Assembly (NCBI RefSeq): GCF_001654455.1
Contig: NZ_CP015772.1
Span: 1,240,001-1,304,000, forward strand
DNA: 64,000 nucleotides
Direction of reading: 5' to 3'
DNA from: Niabella ginsenosidivorans
GTDB taxonomy: Bacteria; Bacteroidota; Bacteroidia; Chitinophagales; Chitinophagaceae
Within the stretch, counting starts at the first letter, position 1. Each line of letters starts with the position of its first letter. The translations under genes were made by a program, and so were the position numbers. Positions 37,048 through 45,456 of this stretch are shown here, piece by piece. The notes under the pieces are model-generated. The model was not told the DNA's origin, made no database searches, and was given only the letters and a program-made list of their open reading frames with translations.

Positions 37048-37584
37048 TCATTCGGATTGTGCGATCCAGTCAGCTGCAATATTCGCTGTTTGCCGGAGCA
37101 ATAAATTTAACTGGCCAACATGATGTTGAATGTGCCTGAGGTTATAAAACAGGATCTCCAGTAAATTATAATCTGTTACAACAGCCGGGCACAAGCCATG
37201 CCTGTTTATTTCATTGCTGCGGATCCATCGCTCGCTGAATTTTTCTGCAGGTGTCTGCATGATCAGTTTTTCACACTTTTCCCGGGCAGCAGCAATATAA
37301 GTCTGCATTTCATTCCTTGGATAGAATTGGTCAGGAAATACATCATCAATTGCTTCCGGAGGCAGCTGATCCGGCTCAACGATTGTATAAGGAAGGAGGG
37401 GATGGAAACTGCTGACCGGAATTGTAAGGTAATAATCAAGGAACAGGAGGGTATGGTACGCCATGTAGAAGATCTTTTTCTCTTTTTGCCAGGTCGCGTC
37501 AGGGCAAATGCTGATAATGTTCTTAAACATATCAATGGCAGCTGCAAAGTTTTTCCAAAAGCTTTCCCGGAATAGTTGATCCAT
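37048..37584 (-). CDS. DinB-superfamily four-helix protein
   Basis: Starts MDQLFRESFWKNFAAAIDMF, the normal opening of DinB/YfiT-like proteins, and carries AYHTLLFLDYYLT and NLRHIQHHVGQLNLLL, where His residues of three helices would make a metal site. Members act as metal-dependent thiol transferases or unknown enzymes; this is not the DinB polymerase. A longer in-frame start at 37779 exists, but its extra 65 residues run through the terminator hairpin at 37741-37771, so it is rejected. Confidence 0.8.
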   Translation of the reverse strand: MDQLFRESFWKNFAAAIDMFKNIISICPDATWQKEKKIFYMAYHTLLFLDYYLTIPVSSFHPLLPYTIVEPDQLPPEAIDDVFPDQFYPRNEMQTYIAAAREKCEKLIMQTPAEKFSERWIRSNEINRHGLCPAVVTDYNLLEILFYNLRHIQHHVGQLNLLLRQTANIAADWIAQSE

Positions 37585-37740
37585 AGTAATGTGCTTATTA
37601 AAGGTAAGAAGTTCTTTAGCCGAATTTAGTGTAAAGTTTGTTAACAGCGGATATTCTTTCAGGTTCCCGTAGTTCGTTGTTTGCCCGTTTTTGAAACCGG
37701 TTTTATAATTGTTGTATGCTGTTATACTAACCAGCAAAAT

Positions 37741-37771
37741 AAAAGCTATCTCAACCAGGGAGATAGCTTTT
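37741..37771 (-). terminator. Strong terminator after SusD relic
   Basis: AAAAGCTATCTC and GAGATAGCTTTT, 12-base perfect arms with a 7-base loop. It lies 27 bases after the stop codon of the minus-strand SusD remnant and is intact although the gene is not. Confidence 0.85.
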
Positions 37772-37797
37772 ATTATCATAAAAAAAGTGACAATATG

Positions 37798-38320
37798 CTA
37801 ATAGCCTTTGCTTGCCTGAGCATTTTTCAGGTTAGAGTTTCTGTCAACAGCCGTTTGCGGGTAAGGCATCAATGTATATTTGTTATCCCATATACGTTCC
37901 TGCACCAATGAATTATTAAGATCTTTTATTGAGGTCATTACCGAACCGGCAGTTCCCCAGCGCCTGATGTTGAAATACCATTGCCCTTCACCGGCGAGCT
38001 CAATCCTTCTTTCATTTCTGATCAGCTCCCGTAATTTGTCTTTTGAGTTATAAACCGATGGATCTATTGCCGGCATGCCTGCCCTGTCTCTTATATTATT
38101 TAAAGCAGTATAAATGGTAGCGTCCGGGCCGCTAACTTCATTTTTTGCTTCAGCATAGGATAATAATATTTCTGCATACCGGATAATGGGAAAATCCTGT
38201 GCACCGTCCCATTCTGTGCTTGAATAGGCCGGGTTACAGCAGTCTGCAACCGCTGCATTGTAATCACCAAACCGCTGGCAGGGTAATTAAAGGTCTTTGT
38301 CAGTGCTGTTTCTAGCTTTT
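37798..38320 (-). pseudogene. SusD-family remnant (C-terminal part, frameshifted)
   Basis: The minus strand reads RFGDYNAAVADC, DGAQDFPIIRYAEILLSYAE, YTALNNIRDRAGMPAID, ELIRNERRIELAGEGQWYFN, RRWG, NKYTLMPYPQTAVDRN and a stop. These are the standard last 150 residues of SusD-type binding proteins. Just upstream (38278-38300) KTFNYPASG is in the next frame, so a one-base shift separates it. The N-terminal two thirds, the lipobox and any SusC partner are missing. A leftover of a deleted polysaccharide locus. Confidence 0.8.
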
Positions 38321-38616
38321 TTTGCAGCTTGGAACTATGCTTTTCTGGTGCATCTGAAATTATATTTCCTGCTTGCAGTATGGTTTGTATTTTCTGATAA
38401 CCGTTCTTTTCCAAACGGGATTTCAATGCTGCTATTTTAATGGTGCGGCCGCCCGTTTATACCACGGAGCAGAATAATGTACTGCATTACAGATTGATTT
38501 GATCCGCTCAACAATAAAGGGAAACTGTTGTGCTCCAAACAGAGAGCTGCTGGTTGTGCATGTATGCTTTTAGGTTCATCTGTATCGCTGAAATCAAAGC
38601 CGGAAGCGAGGCTGCC

Positions 38617-39345
38617 TTACAGCCCCGTTTTCCCTTCTGCCCAGTAAGGCTCGGTAAGAATGTTTTTCAGGGTAATGCCCTTTTGTACCAATACCCTGCG
38701 AACGGCCTGGATAGACTTTGCACGCCCTGTAATATAAAAGGCAGCGTCCTTCCATTGTTGCCAAAAGGCAGCATCCATTGCTGCTATGCTTTCGGCTGCG
38801 TACCTTGCAGCCGGCTCATAATCTTTTTCAACTGTAACCGCCTGAAAGCCCAGCCGGTGCGTCCAGCTATGATGCGGCGGGTCCAGTTCTGCCAGGCAGT
38901 AACAGGTATGACCGCGTTTCATTGCTTCCCTTGTTATGCATTCCATTAATCCTACGGAGGTTTCGTCTCCAAAAACAAAATGCCTGGTAGCGGCTTCTTT
39001 GTATTTTATTTTCCCCCCCGGCCCCATTAACCGAGCCCTGCTTCCGACTTTGAGGGTTGCAGCCCAATTGCTGCCAACACCCCGGCCATGCAGATAGACC
39101 AGCATTTCACAGATGCCTTTTTCCCTATCAAAGGCAGATAGGGTATAGTGCCTGAAATCAGTATCGGTTACACGGAATTCGATCACATTTCCGGGAGCAT
39201 ACCGGGCCTTTGTAAAGTCTCCTTCCATGATCACTCTTTTTAAATCGGGGAAAAGATATTCGGTTCCTGTAACTTCTACAGGAATGATCATCCGGCTGAA
39301 TACCGTTTCCATTGTATCACCAAGCCATTTGGGTATGCGGGGCAT
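38617..39345 (-). CDS. Siderophore-interacting protein (NADPH-dependent ferric siderophore reductase)
   Basis: SIP/ViuB family, cytoplasmic flavin reductase that frees iron from siderophores. FAD-binding RHYTLSAFDREKG, GVGSNWAATLKVGSRARLMGPGG in the N-terminal barrel, then FVFGDETSVGLMECI, ELDPPHHSW and AAFYITGRAKSIQAVRR in the NADP-binding domain; WAEGKTGL at the end. The gene is divergent from an AraC-type regulator 150 bases away that probably controls it, and it follows a SusD relic. A TonB siderophore receptor is encoded 8 kb downstream. Confidence 0.92.
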   Translation of the reverse strand: MPRIPKWLGDTMETVFSRMIIPVEVTGTEYLFPDLKRVIMEGDFTKARYAPGNVIEFRVTDTDFRHYTLSAFDREKGICEMLVYLHGRGVGSNWAATLKVGSRARLMGPGGKIKYKEAATRHFVFGDETSVGLMECITREAMKRGHTCYCLAELDPPHHSWTHRLGFQAVTVEKDYEPAARYAAESIAAMDAAFWQQWKDAAFYITGRAKSIQAVRRVLVQKGITLKNILTEPYWAEGKTGL

Positions 39346-39440
39346 AGATCTTGTTTTAACTGATTTTTTGCAAAATTCAAAGAAACGAGGTATAATTCTT
39401 TACAGCACAGGGAGCCGGTTTCATACCAGCGGGATTTTCT

Positions 39441-39471
39441 TTTTCATTTTACTGCTATTAGGATAATTTTG
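39441..39471 (+). promoter_or_regulatory. Promoter of AraC-type gene
   Basis: T-rich -33 (TTTT at 39441-39444), a 19-base spacer and TAATTTTG at 39464-39471. It overlaps a TTG codon that could open the frame at 39469, so translation should start downstream at ATG 39496. Confidence 0.6.
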
Positions 39472-39495
39472 CAAAGAAAGAAAACGGTTTCTTCT

Positions 39496-40485
39496 ATGGC
39501 AATGAGCATTAGCGGAAATGGCAGTCAGTGGGTGGATATAGGTCTTGAAATGGATCTGTTCATTCCTGCTGTACCGCTTGTTATAGAGCGTACGGAGAAA
39601 TACAGTTTTCCCTTTGGTGATGCCGCCGTTACGCAGATAGGGCTGCCGGATATTTATATTGTTTATGGCGATATTATTTTTAAGCGTTCCAGATTGCATT
39701 TCAGGGCTTTTGATGTGCCTGAAATGGTAGAGCTGCATTTTGCCCTTTCCGGAGGCGGCACTCTGTACAATGCGATTAATAACAAAAAGTATTCTTTCGC
39801 CCCGCTCATGCAGAACATGATCTATATGCCTTATCTAGACGGAACAGGTGATTATCGTTCCCATGAGAACTACCGCTTTTTTGAAGTACATTTTACAAAG
39901 GAGCGTTTTCTTTCGCTGGCTAAGGATTGCGGGCCGGTCCTCCAATTGTTTGCTGATGATATTGCTGCCGGGCGTTATGCGCAGCTGGCAGAGGAAAACC
40001 TGCCCATGAGCTTTGCCATGCACCACTGCATTCAGAGCATGATCAATTGTACCTATACCGGCGGGTTAAAGCTGCTGTTCCTGCAATCAAAGTGTATAGA
40101 GCTGCTGGTATTGCAGGCAGAGGCATTTGAGCAATCTGTTCATAAAAGGCAGAGCTCGGTTTTAAAATCTGCGCACGATAAAGAATGCATCTATAACGCA
40201 AGAGCATATCTGCTCCGGCATGCGGATGCGCCACCCTCGCTGTCAGAGCTGGCAAAGCTGTCCGGCACCAATGAATTCAAGCTCAAAAAAGGATTCAGGG
40301 AACTGTTTCATAACAGTGTATTCGGCTATCTGAACGATTACCGGTTAAGCCGCGCCCGGGAACTGTTATCATCAGGAAGCACTATTAAACAGGTTGCCGG
40401 GGATCTGGGCTATTCTTCAGTGCAGCATTTCAGTACCGCGTTTAAAAAAAAGTATGGTGTAACACCCGGCAGGTTGCAGGAATAG
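39496..40485 (+). CDS. AraC-family regulator
   Basis: Residues 1-220 form an N-terminal sensor domain; residues about 230-329 the AraC/XylS DNA-binding pair of helix-turn-helices (YLLRHADAPPSLSELAKLSG, NEFKLKKGFRELFHNSVFGY, AGDLGYSSVQHFSTAFKKKYG). This combination is common in iron-siderophore regulators of Bacteroidota (PchR-like). ATG 39496 is chosen because the only earlier in-frame start overlaps the -7 element. Its position divergent from the siderophore-interacting protein suggests it controls that gene, with an Fe-siderophore or heavy-metal cue; the ligand is unknown. Confidence 0.88.
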   Translation: MAMSISGNGSQWVDIGLEMDLFIPAVPLVIERTEKYSFPFGDAAVTQIGLPDIYIVYGDIIFKRSRLHFRAFDVPEMVELHFALSGGGTLYNAINNKKYSFAPLMQNMIYMPYLDGTGDYRSHENYRFFEVHFTKERFLSLAKDCGPVLQLFADDIAAGRYAQLAEENLPMSFAMHHCIQSMINCTYTGGLKLLFLQSKCIELLVLQAEAFEQSVHKRQSSVLKSAHDKECIYNARAYLLRHADAPPSLSELAKLSGTNEFKLKKGFRELFHNSVFGYLNDYRLSRARELLSSGSTIKQVAGDLGYSSVQHFSTAFKKKYGVTPGRLQE

Positions 40486-40540
40486 GCGGCCGGAATGCCC
40501 AGACATACCTGCCGATCTGGTTTAACAAATCCACAAAAAA

Positions 40541-40587
40541 TTTGCGCAAGTATTTACTTGCGGTTATATTTGCAAGTAAATACTTGC
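40541..40587 (+). promoter_or_regulatory. Promoter with double ArsR operator
   Basis: TTTG (40541-40544), a 20-base spacer and TATATTTG (40565-40572) give an ideal Bacteroidota promoter. The spacer holds GCAAGTATTTACTTGC (40546-40561), a perfect dyad, and the same dyad with AA instead of TT at its centre, GCAAGTAAATACTTGC (40572-40587), overlaps the -7 end and start site. A repressor on either site would block RNA polymerase. The ArsR gene begins 4 bases further on. Confidence 0.9.
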
Positions 40588-40591
40588 ATAA

Positions 40592-40936
40592 ATGGAAGCG
40601 CGGCGAGATGTATTTCAGGCTATAGCAGACCCAACAAGGCGGGCCATCATTGGTTTGGTAGCAGAGCAGCCATTGAATGTAAACACGATTGCCGGAAAAT
40701 TCCGGGTCACCCGTCAGGCCGTTTCGCTGCACGTGAAAATATTAACGGAGTGTGGGCTGATCGTGGTCAAACAACAGGGAAGGGAACGGTATTGCGAAGC
40801 CAGGCTGGAAAGGCTGAATGAAATTTCAGAATGGGTAGAACAGTATAAACAATTCTGGGAAAGCAAGCTGGACGCTCTGGAACAGTATTTATCTGGCATT
40901 CAAAAAACAAAGAAATATGCAAAACGAAAAAAATGA
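40592..40936 (+). CDS. ArsR-family repressor
   Basis: A 114-residue winged-helix protein: MEARRDVFQAIADPTRRAII, VNTIAGKFRVTRQAVSLHVKI (recognition helix) and the wing VVKQQGRERYCEARLERL. It lacks the CxC metal site of classical ArsR, so it belongs to the SRPBCC-linked ArsR group. Two exact dyads (40546-40561 and 40572-40587) just upstream are its likely operators, so it should repress its own operon of AHSA1-domain proteins and a hydrolase. The next gene overlaps it by 20 bases. The effector ligand is unknown. Confidence 0.92.
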   Translation: MEARRDVFQAIADPTRRAIIGLVAEQPLNVNTIAGKFRVTRQAVSLHVKILTECGLIVVKQQGRERYCEARLERLNEISEWVEQYKQFWESKLDALEQYLSGIQKTKKYAKRKK

Positions 40937-41798
40937 TACCGCAGGCAGGGAACTGCGCATTTCCCGGTTGCTGGATGCACCGGTAGAGCTGGTCTGGGAG
41001 GTTTGGACGGATCCCGGGCATATCAAAAACTGGTGGGGCCCCGATGGCTTTACCAATACCATTACCAAAATGGAGCTACAGCCGGAAGGAGAATGGGACC
41101 TGATTATGCACGGGCCCGATGGAACGGATTATAAAAACAAAAGCGTGTTCAAAGAAGTGGTTAAGCATAAAAAGCTGGTGTATGAGCATATTTCCGGCCC
41201 AAGGTTCCTGGCAACCATCACTTTTGAAAGCCGTGGTAATAAAACATTTATTGAATGGCACATGCTGTTTGAGACCAAAGAAGTATTCATTCAAACCGTG
41301 AAAACATTTAAGGCAGATGAGGGCCTGAAACAAAATGTGGAAAGGCTGAACAGGTACCTTCAGCAAAAAACAGATGATCCTATATCCATCACGCAGGAGT
41401 TGAATGCCCCGGTTAATAAAGTGTGGTCTGCTATTACCAGCAGGGCGGAGATGATACAATGGTATTTTGAGATGATACCGGCATTTGAGCCCATTGTTGG
41501 TTTTGAAACAAGTTTTAACGTGCATACGCCGGACAATAAGGATTATCTGCATTTATGGAAAGTAACAGAAGTAATTCCCCAGAGGAGAATCGTTTATAAC
41601 TGGAAATATAAAGGCAGCCCGGGCAGCTCATTTGTTGTTTGGGAACTGACGGCAAGTGACAACAAAACCATTCTTGAATTTTCCCATCACGGACAAAGCA
41701 GCTTTCCAAAGGACAACCCGGACTTTGCAAGAGAAAGTTGCGTTAAAGGCTGGGAGTATTTTATTAGCCAAAGGCTTAAAAAGTTTTTAGAGAACTAA
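40917..41798 (+). CDS. Protein with two fused SRPBCC (AHSA1-like) domains
   Basis: 293 residues made of two START-like domains: residues 1-150 (SRLLDAPVELVWEVWTDPGH, IKNWWGPDGF, ETKEVFIQ) and 155-290 (ITQELNAPVNKVWSAITSRA, EMIQWYFEM, ESCVKGWEYFISQRLKKFLE). Each has the AHSA1 opening and the C-terminal helix. Such domains bind hydrophobic ligands; function is unknown. It overlaps the ArsR gene and heads an operon of three more related or associated genes. Fusion of two AHSA1 units in one chain, next to single-domain paralogues, suggests local duplication. Confidence 0.9.
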   Translation: MQNEKNDTAGRELRISRLLDAPVELVWEVWTDPGHIKNWWGPDGFTNTITKMELQPEGEWDLIMHGPDGTDYKNKSVFKEVVKHKKLVYEHISGPRFLATITFESRGNKTFIEWHMLFETKEVFIQTVKTFKADEGLKQNVERLNRYLQQKTDDPISITQELNAPVNKVWSAITSRAEMIQWYFEMIPAFEPIVGFETSFNVHTPDNKDYLHLWKVTEVIPQRRIVYNWKYKGSPGSSFVVWELTASDNKTILEFSHHGQSSFPKDNPDFARESCVKGWEYFISQRLKKFLEN

Positions 41799-41836
41799 CG
41801 CACGGAATTTTGTATTCACCAATAAATATAGAATGT

Positions 41837-42313
41837 ATGACAACACAAAAGACACCGGCAGCAGCAGCTCAAATGCTGATAAGAAAACCGGCCCCTGAGG
41901 TTTTCAATGCATTTGTAGATCCGGAGATTACAAAAAATTTCTGGTTTACAAAAGGCAGTGATAAACTGGAAACAGGAAAAAAAGTAACCTGGGAATGGGA
42001 AATGTATAACGTTATATGGACGGTGACTGCCACAGAAATGATCAAAGACGAAAAGATTATTCTGGATGAGTCCCCGGCACCTACAATGATTGAATTTAAT
42101 TTTAGAACGGTAGGCGATGGTGCTACTTATGTAACCGTAAAACAATATGGCTTTACCGAAACCGGGGATGCATTGGTAGAAAAAATAAAAGGAGCAACCG
42201 GTGGCTGGACAACAGTACTGGATGGAGCTAAAATATTTTTAGAGCATCAGATTCATCCCAATTTTGTAGCCGACAAATTTCCAAAAGAAGCAGGCATTAA
42301 TATTAAGGATTGA
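41837..42313 (+). CDS. SRPBCC-domain protein
   Basis: 158 residues from ATG 41837, MTTQKTPAAAAQMLIRKPAP, followed by EVFNAFVDPEITKNFWFTKG, VTWEWEMY and GGWTTVLDGAKIFLEHQIHPN, a full AHSA1-like single domain. The longer frame from 41810 adds 9 unsupported residues. Member of the ArsR-controlled operon; it is more distant from the other two than they are from each other. Ligand unknown. Confidence 0.88.
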   Translation: MTTQKTPAAAAQMLIRKPAPEVFNAFVDPEITKNFWFTKGSDKLETGKKVTWEWEMYNVIWTVTATEMIKDEKIILDESPAPTMIEFNFRTVGDGATYVTVKQYGFTETGDALVEKIKGATGGWTTVLDGAKIFLEHQIHPNFVADKFPKEAGINIKD

Positions 42314-42346
42314 TCGCCTGATAGCCCCTGCAGGGAGGGCTGAACA

Positions 42347-43255
42347 ATGGCCTTGGCAAAAAAATGTATTGAAATGAAACAAATGACGCTGTTTTCCGTT
42401 GTGCTTGCTTTGACTTTAGCAGCGTATCAACGGAAGCGGAAAACAAAAGCGGCCGGGAACACATCAACCCGCAGTTTGAATTTTAAAAGTGGCTATTCAG
42501 AGGTGAATGGGCTGAAAATGTACTACGAGATCTATGGCCAGGGAAAGCCGCTGGTGCTGATCCACGGCGGCGGCTCTACCATACAAACATCCTTTGGCCG
42601 GCTTATTCCTTTTCTGGCAGCGCACCGGCAGGTAATAGGCGTTGAATTGCAGGCGCACGGGCGCACAGGTGACCGCAATACAAATCTGAGCTTTGAACAG
42701 GACGCCGCGGATGTTATAAAGCTGTTGGAGCATCTTAAAATACCAGGGGCCGATTTTTTAGGATTCAGCAATGGAGGGCAAACAGCAATAGAAATAGCCA
42801 TTCATTATCCGGAAAAGGTCGGCAAGCTGATCCTGGCTTCTGCATTTTATAAAAGAAGCGCAGCTGCCCCTCAATTCTGGGAGGGCTTTGATCATGCTAC
42901 GCTGAGCAATATGCCACAGGCGTTACAGGATGGGCAGCTGAAAGCAAACGGGAACGATACCGGCGCATTGCAAAACAGCTTTAATAAAGATGTGCAGCGG
43001 ATGAAAACCTTTAAAGGATGGACTGATGACCAGATGCGGTCTGTAAAAGCAGCAACACTGGTCATTAATAGCAGCGAAGATGTAGGTTCCCCTGAAAGCG
43101 CTGTTGAAATGTACCGCATTATACCACATTGCGAGCTGGCTGTTTTCCCGGGTGGTCATGGTGCTTATCTGGGAGAAGTGACGTTCCCGGATACGGACAA
43201 ACGGGTGCAGCCCGCAGCAACCAGGGTCATTGAAGATTTCCTCAATAAAAATTAA
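42347..43255 (+). CDS. Alpha/beta-fold hydrolase, probably exported
   Basis: Catalytic triad: GFSNGGQTA (nucleophile Ser in G-x-S-x-G), oxyanion HGGGST, an Asp in INSSEDVGSP and His in PGGHGAYLG. The N-terminus has a hydrophobic segment MKQMTLFSVVLALTLAAYQ, so it may enter the periplasm; ATG 42347, preceded by an AGGGAGG sequence, gives 9 more residues than ATG 42374. The reaction is unknown; homologues include proline iminopeptidase-like and haloperoxidase-like enzymes. Lies between two AHSA1-type genes of the same operon, probably part of the same pathway. Confidence 0.8.
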   Translation: MALAKKCIEMKQMTLFSVVLALTLAAYQRKRKTKAAGNTSTRSLNFKSGYSEVNGLKMYYEIYGQGKPLVLIHGGGSTIQTSFGRLIPFLAAHRQVIGVELQAHGRTGDRNTNLSFEQDAADVIKLLEHLKIPGADFLGFSNGGQTAIEIAIHYPEKVGKLILASAFYKRSAAAPQFWEGFDHATLSNMPQALQDGQLKANGNDTGALQNSFNKDVQRMKTFKGWTDDQMRSVKAATLVINSSEDVGSPESAVEMYRIIPHCELAVFPGGHGAYLGEVTFPDTDKRVQPAATRVIEDFLNKN

Positions 43256-43263
43256 TAAATACC

Positions 43264-43707
43264 ATGCAACACGAACCCATTATTATAGAAAGAACGTACA
43301 ACGCCCCTGTACAGGAAGTATGGGAGGCGCTGACCAATGCAGCCGCTTTGCGCCGGTGGTTTTTTGATGTTCCTGCTTTTGAAGCAAGAACCGGTTTTGA
43401 ATTTGAGTTTCTGGATAAGGGGAAAGAGGGGGAAAGTTATCTGCACAAATGTGTGGTCACAGAAGTGGAGCCTTTCAGGAAACTGGCGTACAGCTGGCGT
43501 TATGAAGGCTTTGAAGGGCTTTCTCTGGTTACTTATGAATTGCAGCCCGATGGTAACAAAACGCACATTAAACTAACCCATTTCGGTTTGGAAACATTCC
43601 CTGCTTTAAAAGCTTTTGCAAAAGAAAATTTTACAGAAGGCTGGACAGCGCTGATCGGTACCTTATTAAAAGCGTATGTTGAAAAAGCAAGAGGTAAAGA
43701 ACAATAA
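43264..43707 (+). CDS. SRPBCC (AHSA1-like) domain protein
   Basis: 147 residues with IIERTYNAPVQEVWEALTNA, LRRWFFDVPAFEARTGFEFE and FTEGWTALIGTLLKAYVEKA. Very like the second domain of the fused protein encoded at 40917, supporting duplication within the operon. Last gene of the ArsR operon; the next gene is convergent. Ligand unknown. Confidence 0.88.
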   Translation: MQHEPIIIERTYNAPVQEVWEALTNAAALRRWFFDVPAFEARTGFEFEFLDKGKEGESYLHKCVVTEVEPFRKLAYSWRYEGFEGLSLVTYELQPDGNKTHIKLTHFGLETFPALKAFAKENFTEGWTALIGTLLKAYVEKARGKEQ

Positions 43708-43712
43708 ACCGG

Positions 43713-43738
43713 TCTGTTCTCAAAATGCATTTTGAACA
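43713..43738. terminator. Dyad between convergent genes
   Basis: CTGTTC and GAACAG enclose CAAAATGCATTTTG, itself a palindrome. It lies 5 bases beyond the last gene of the ArsR operon and could terminate it, although there is no T-run. Confidence 0.4.
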
Positions 43739-43779
43739 GGAAACGCGCGCCCGGGCAAACGGGGTAGCTGATCCGCAAG

Positions 43780-45240
43780 CTATGCGATCTGTTGCTCCCC
43801 ATCGGCAGATTTGTTGTCGATGTGATAGCCGAACAGGAAGCGCTCTTTAATAATGGCCGCTACTTCCGGAGGCACAAGGTCTTCCCATGCCTTGTTGCCT
43901 TCTTTGATCATCATTAGAACATTGTCTGTTTGTATTTGCAGATGGCGCTCATTATAATGTGTGATGTCTTCAATTTTATCATTAGCAATAAGGTAACGGT
44001 ACAGGTCTATAAGATGGGGTGGCGGGGAAAAACGCAGGCAATTTAAAATAACGCCGTTCCGCAGGGTCGGGTAAATAAAAAGTTTCACATTCCGGCTGAA
44101 CAGTGTTGCAAAAGATTCAAGGATGCCCCCTGGCAGGTCTTTATAATGTTCCTCGCCAAAAATGTATTCCAGGTTAGGATAACCCAGCACCATGCCCATT
44201 TTTAATTTTGTGATCCTGGAAAGATAGGCTACCAGCTTATAATATTCGTGGAAATTGGATATCATTACCGTCTGCCCCAATGAGCACAGTATATCTACTC
44301 GGTCCAGGAAATCCTTTTCATCTATGTCTTCTTTTTCGGTAGCATTCCGCTCTTTTAATGCCTGTAAAGTAAGTTCAGCTATGACCAGCACATTTTCTTT
44401 ATCCAGGCCGGGCTCTTCCATGAATTGTTTTACACCATTTTTAAGCATATCCATATGCACGTTTACCAAAGGACGGAAGCGGCCACGGATCACCACAATG
44501 TTTTTTTTGTACAGGGCATCCATGGGAGGCAGGTTCTTTCCTTCAGGGCCAAACACGGCCACATCCGAAAAACCGAATTTTACCAGGCGAAGGCTCATTA
44601 AACGGTTATCCACATGAACAAACCCGGGACCTTCAAAACGGATCATATCAATCTGTATTCTGTCTGTGGACAGATCATCCATTAATGAGCGGATAAAGAT
44701 CGCGGGATCAGAATAATAATTAAAGCAGGCATACATCAGGTTTACGCCCAGCACGCCCACAGCCTGCTGCTGCAGCGTGTTTTCATTATCGAGTAACTTC
44801 ACATGGAGGATCACATCATTGTAAAGCCCGTTGGGCTCTAACTGGAAACGAACGCCCATCCACCCGTGCGCATCATTGGATTTCTGGTAGTTTAATGCCG
44901 CAATGGTATCGGAGAAGGCAAAGAATTTGGTAGTGGCACCGCGTTTGTCTGCCAGCCGTTCAATCAGCAGCCCGTATTCATGCTCCAGCATAGAAAGCAG
45001 GCGCATTTCACTTACATATCTTTTATCGGAAGAGACACCATAGATTGCATCAGAGTAAAACATGTCATATGCCGACATTGTTTTTGCGATAGTGCCGGAC
45101 GCGCCACCGGCTTTAAAAAAATTCCCGGCTACATCCTGCCCTGCGCCTATTTCGGCAAAGGAGCCGTAGATGTCTTTATCAAGATTGATAAAAAGCGCTT
45201 TTTGTTTCGTGGCTAAAGTTTTATCGTGCACAATATCCAT
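43780..45240 (-). CDS. Conserved protein of unknown function, often auto-named nicotinate-nucleotide adenylyltransferase
   Basis: A 486-residue cytoplasmic protein, starting at ATG 45240 (MDIVHDKTLATKQKALFINL); a TTG 33 bases earlier would add 11 residues. Strongly patterned stretches include GSFAEIGAGQDVAGNFFKAG, KTMSAYDMFYSDAIYG and HEYGLLIERLADKRG. It belongs to a family shared by cyanobacteria and Bacteroidota that automatic pipelines often call nicotinate-nucleotide adenylyltransferase, yet no HxGH or nucleotidyl-transferase signature is visible. I regard the function as unknown. It is convergent with the ArsR operon and stands alone. Confidence 0.6.
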   Translation of the reverse strand: MDIVHDKTLATKQKALFINLDKDIYGSFAEIGAGQDVAGNFFKAGGASGTIAKTMSAYDMFYSDAIYGVSSDKRYVSEMRLLSMLEHEYGLLIERLADKRGATTKFFAFSDTIAALNYQKSNDAHGWMGVRFQLEPNGLYNDVILHVKLLDNENTLQQQAVGVLGVNLMYACFNYYSDPAIFIRSLMDDLSTDRIQIDMIRFEGPGFVHVDNRLMSLRLVKFGFSDVAVFGPEGKNLPPMDALYKKNIVVIRGRFRPLVNVHMDMLKNGVKQFMEEPGLDKENVLVIAELTLQALKERNATEKEDIDEKDFLDRVDILCSLGQTVMISNFHEYYKLVAYLSRITKLKMGMVLGYPNLEYIFGEEHYKDLPGGILESFATLFSRNVKLFIYPTLRNGVILNCLRFSPPPHLIDLYRYLIANDKIEDITHYNERHLQIQTDNVLMMIKEGNKAWEDLVPPEVAAIIKERFLFGYHIDNKSADGEQQIA

Positions 45241-45456
45241 AGCGTCAATTAAAAGGAGTGTAGTGATAGGCAAAAATACTGAGTTTTATCAACACCGGGG
45301 AAAAAGGATAAATGTATTGCAGGCGGATCCCGGCGCATCAGCGCCTGTCCTTAATGAAAGGAGCTGCTATTGTTTGCCGGAGAAAACACCGGAAGGGCTA
45401 ACAGGCAATGATCTGGCATTGAACCGGTAGTTCTGGAATCCATTCCGGTTATAAGC

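Noticed and set aside
37585-37779. N-terminal extension of the DinB-superfamily gene
   Set aside because: It runs through the terminator hairpin at 37741-37771 and lacks the family start.
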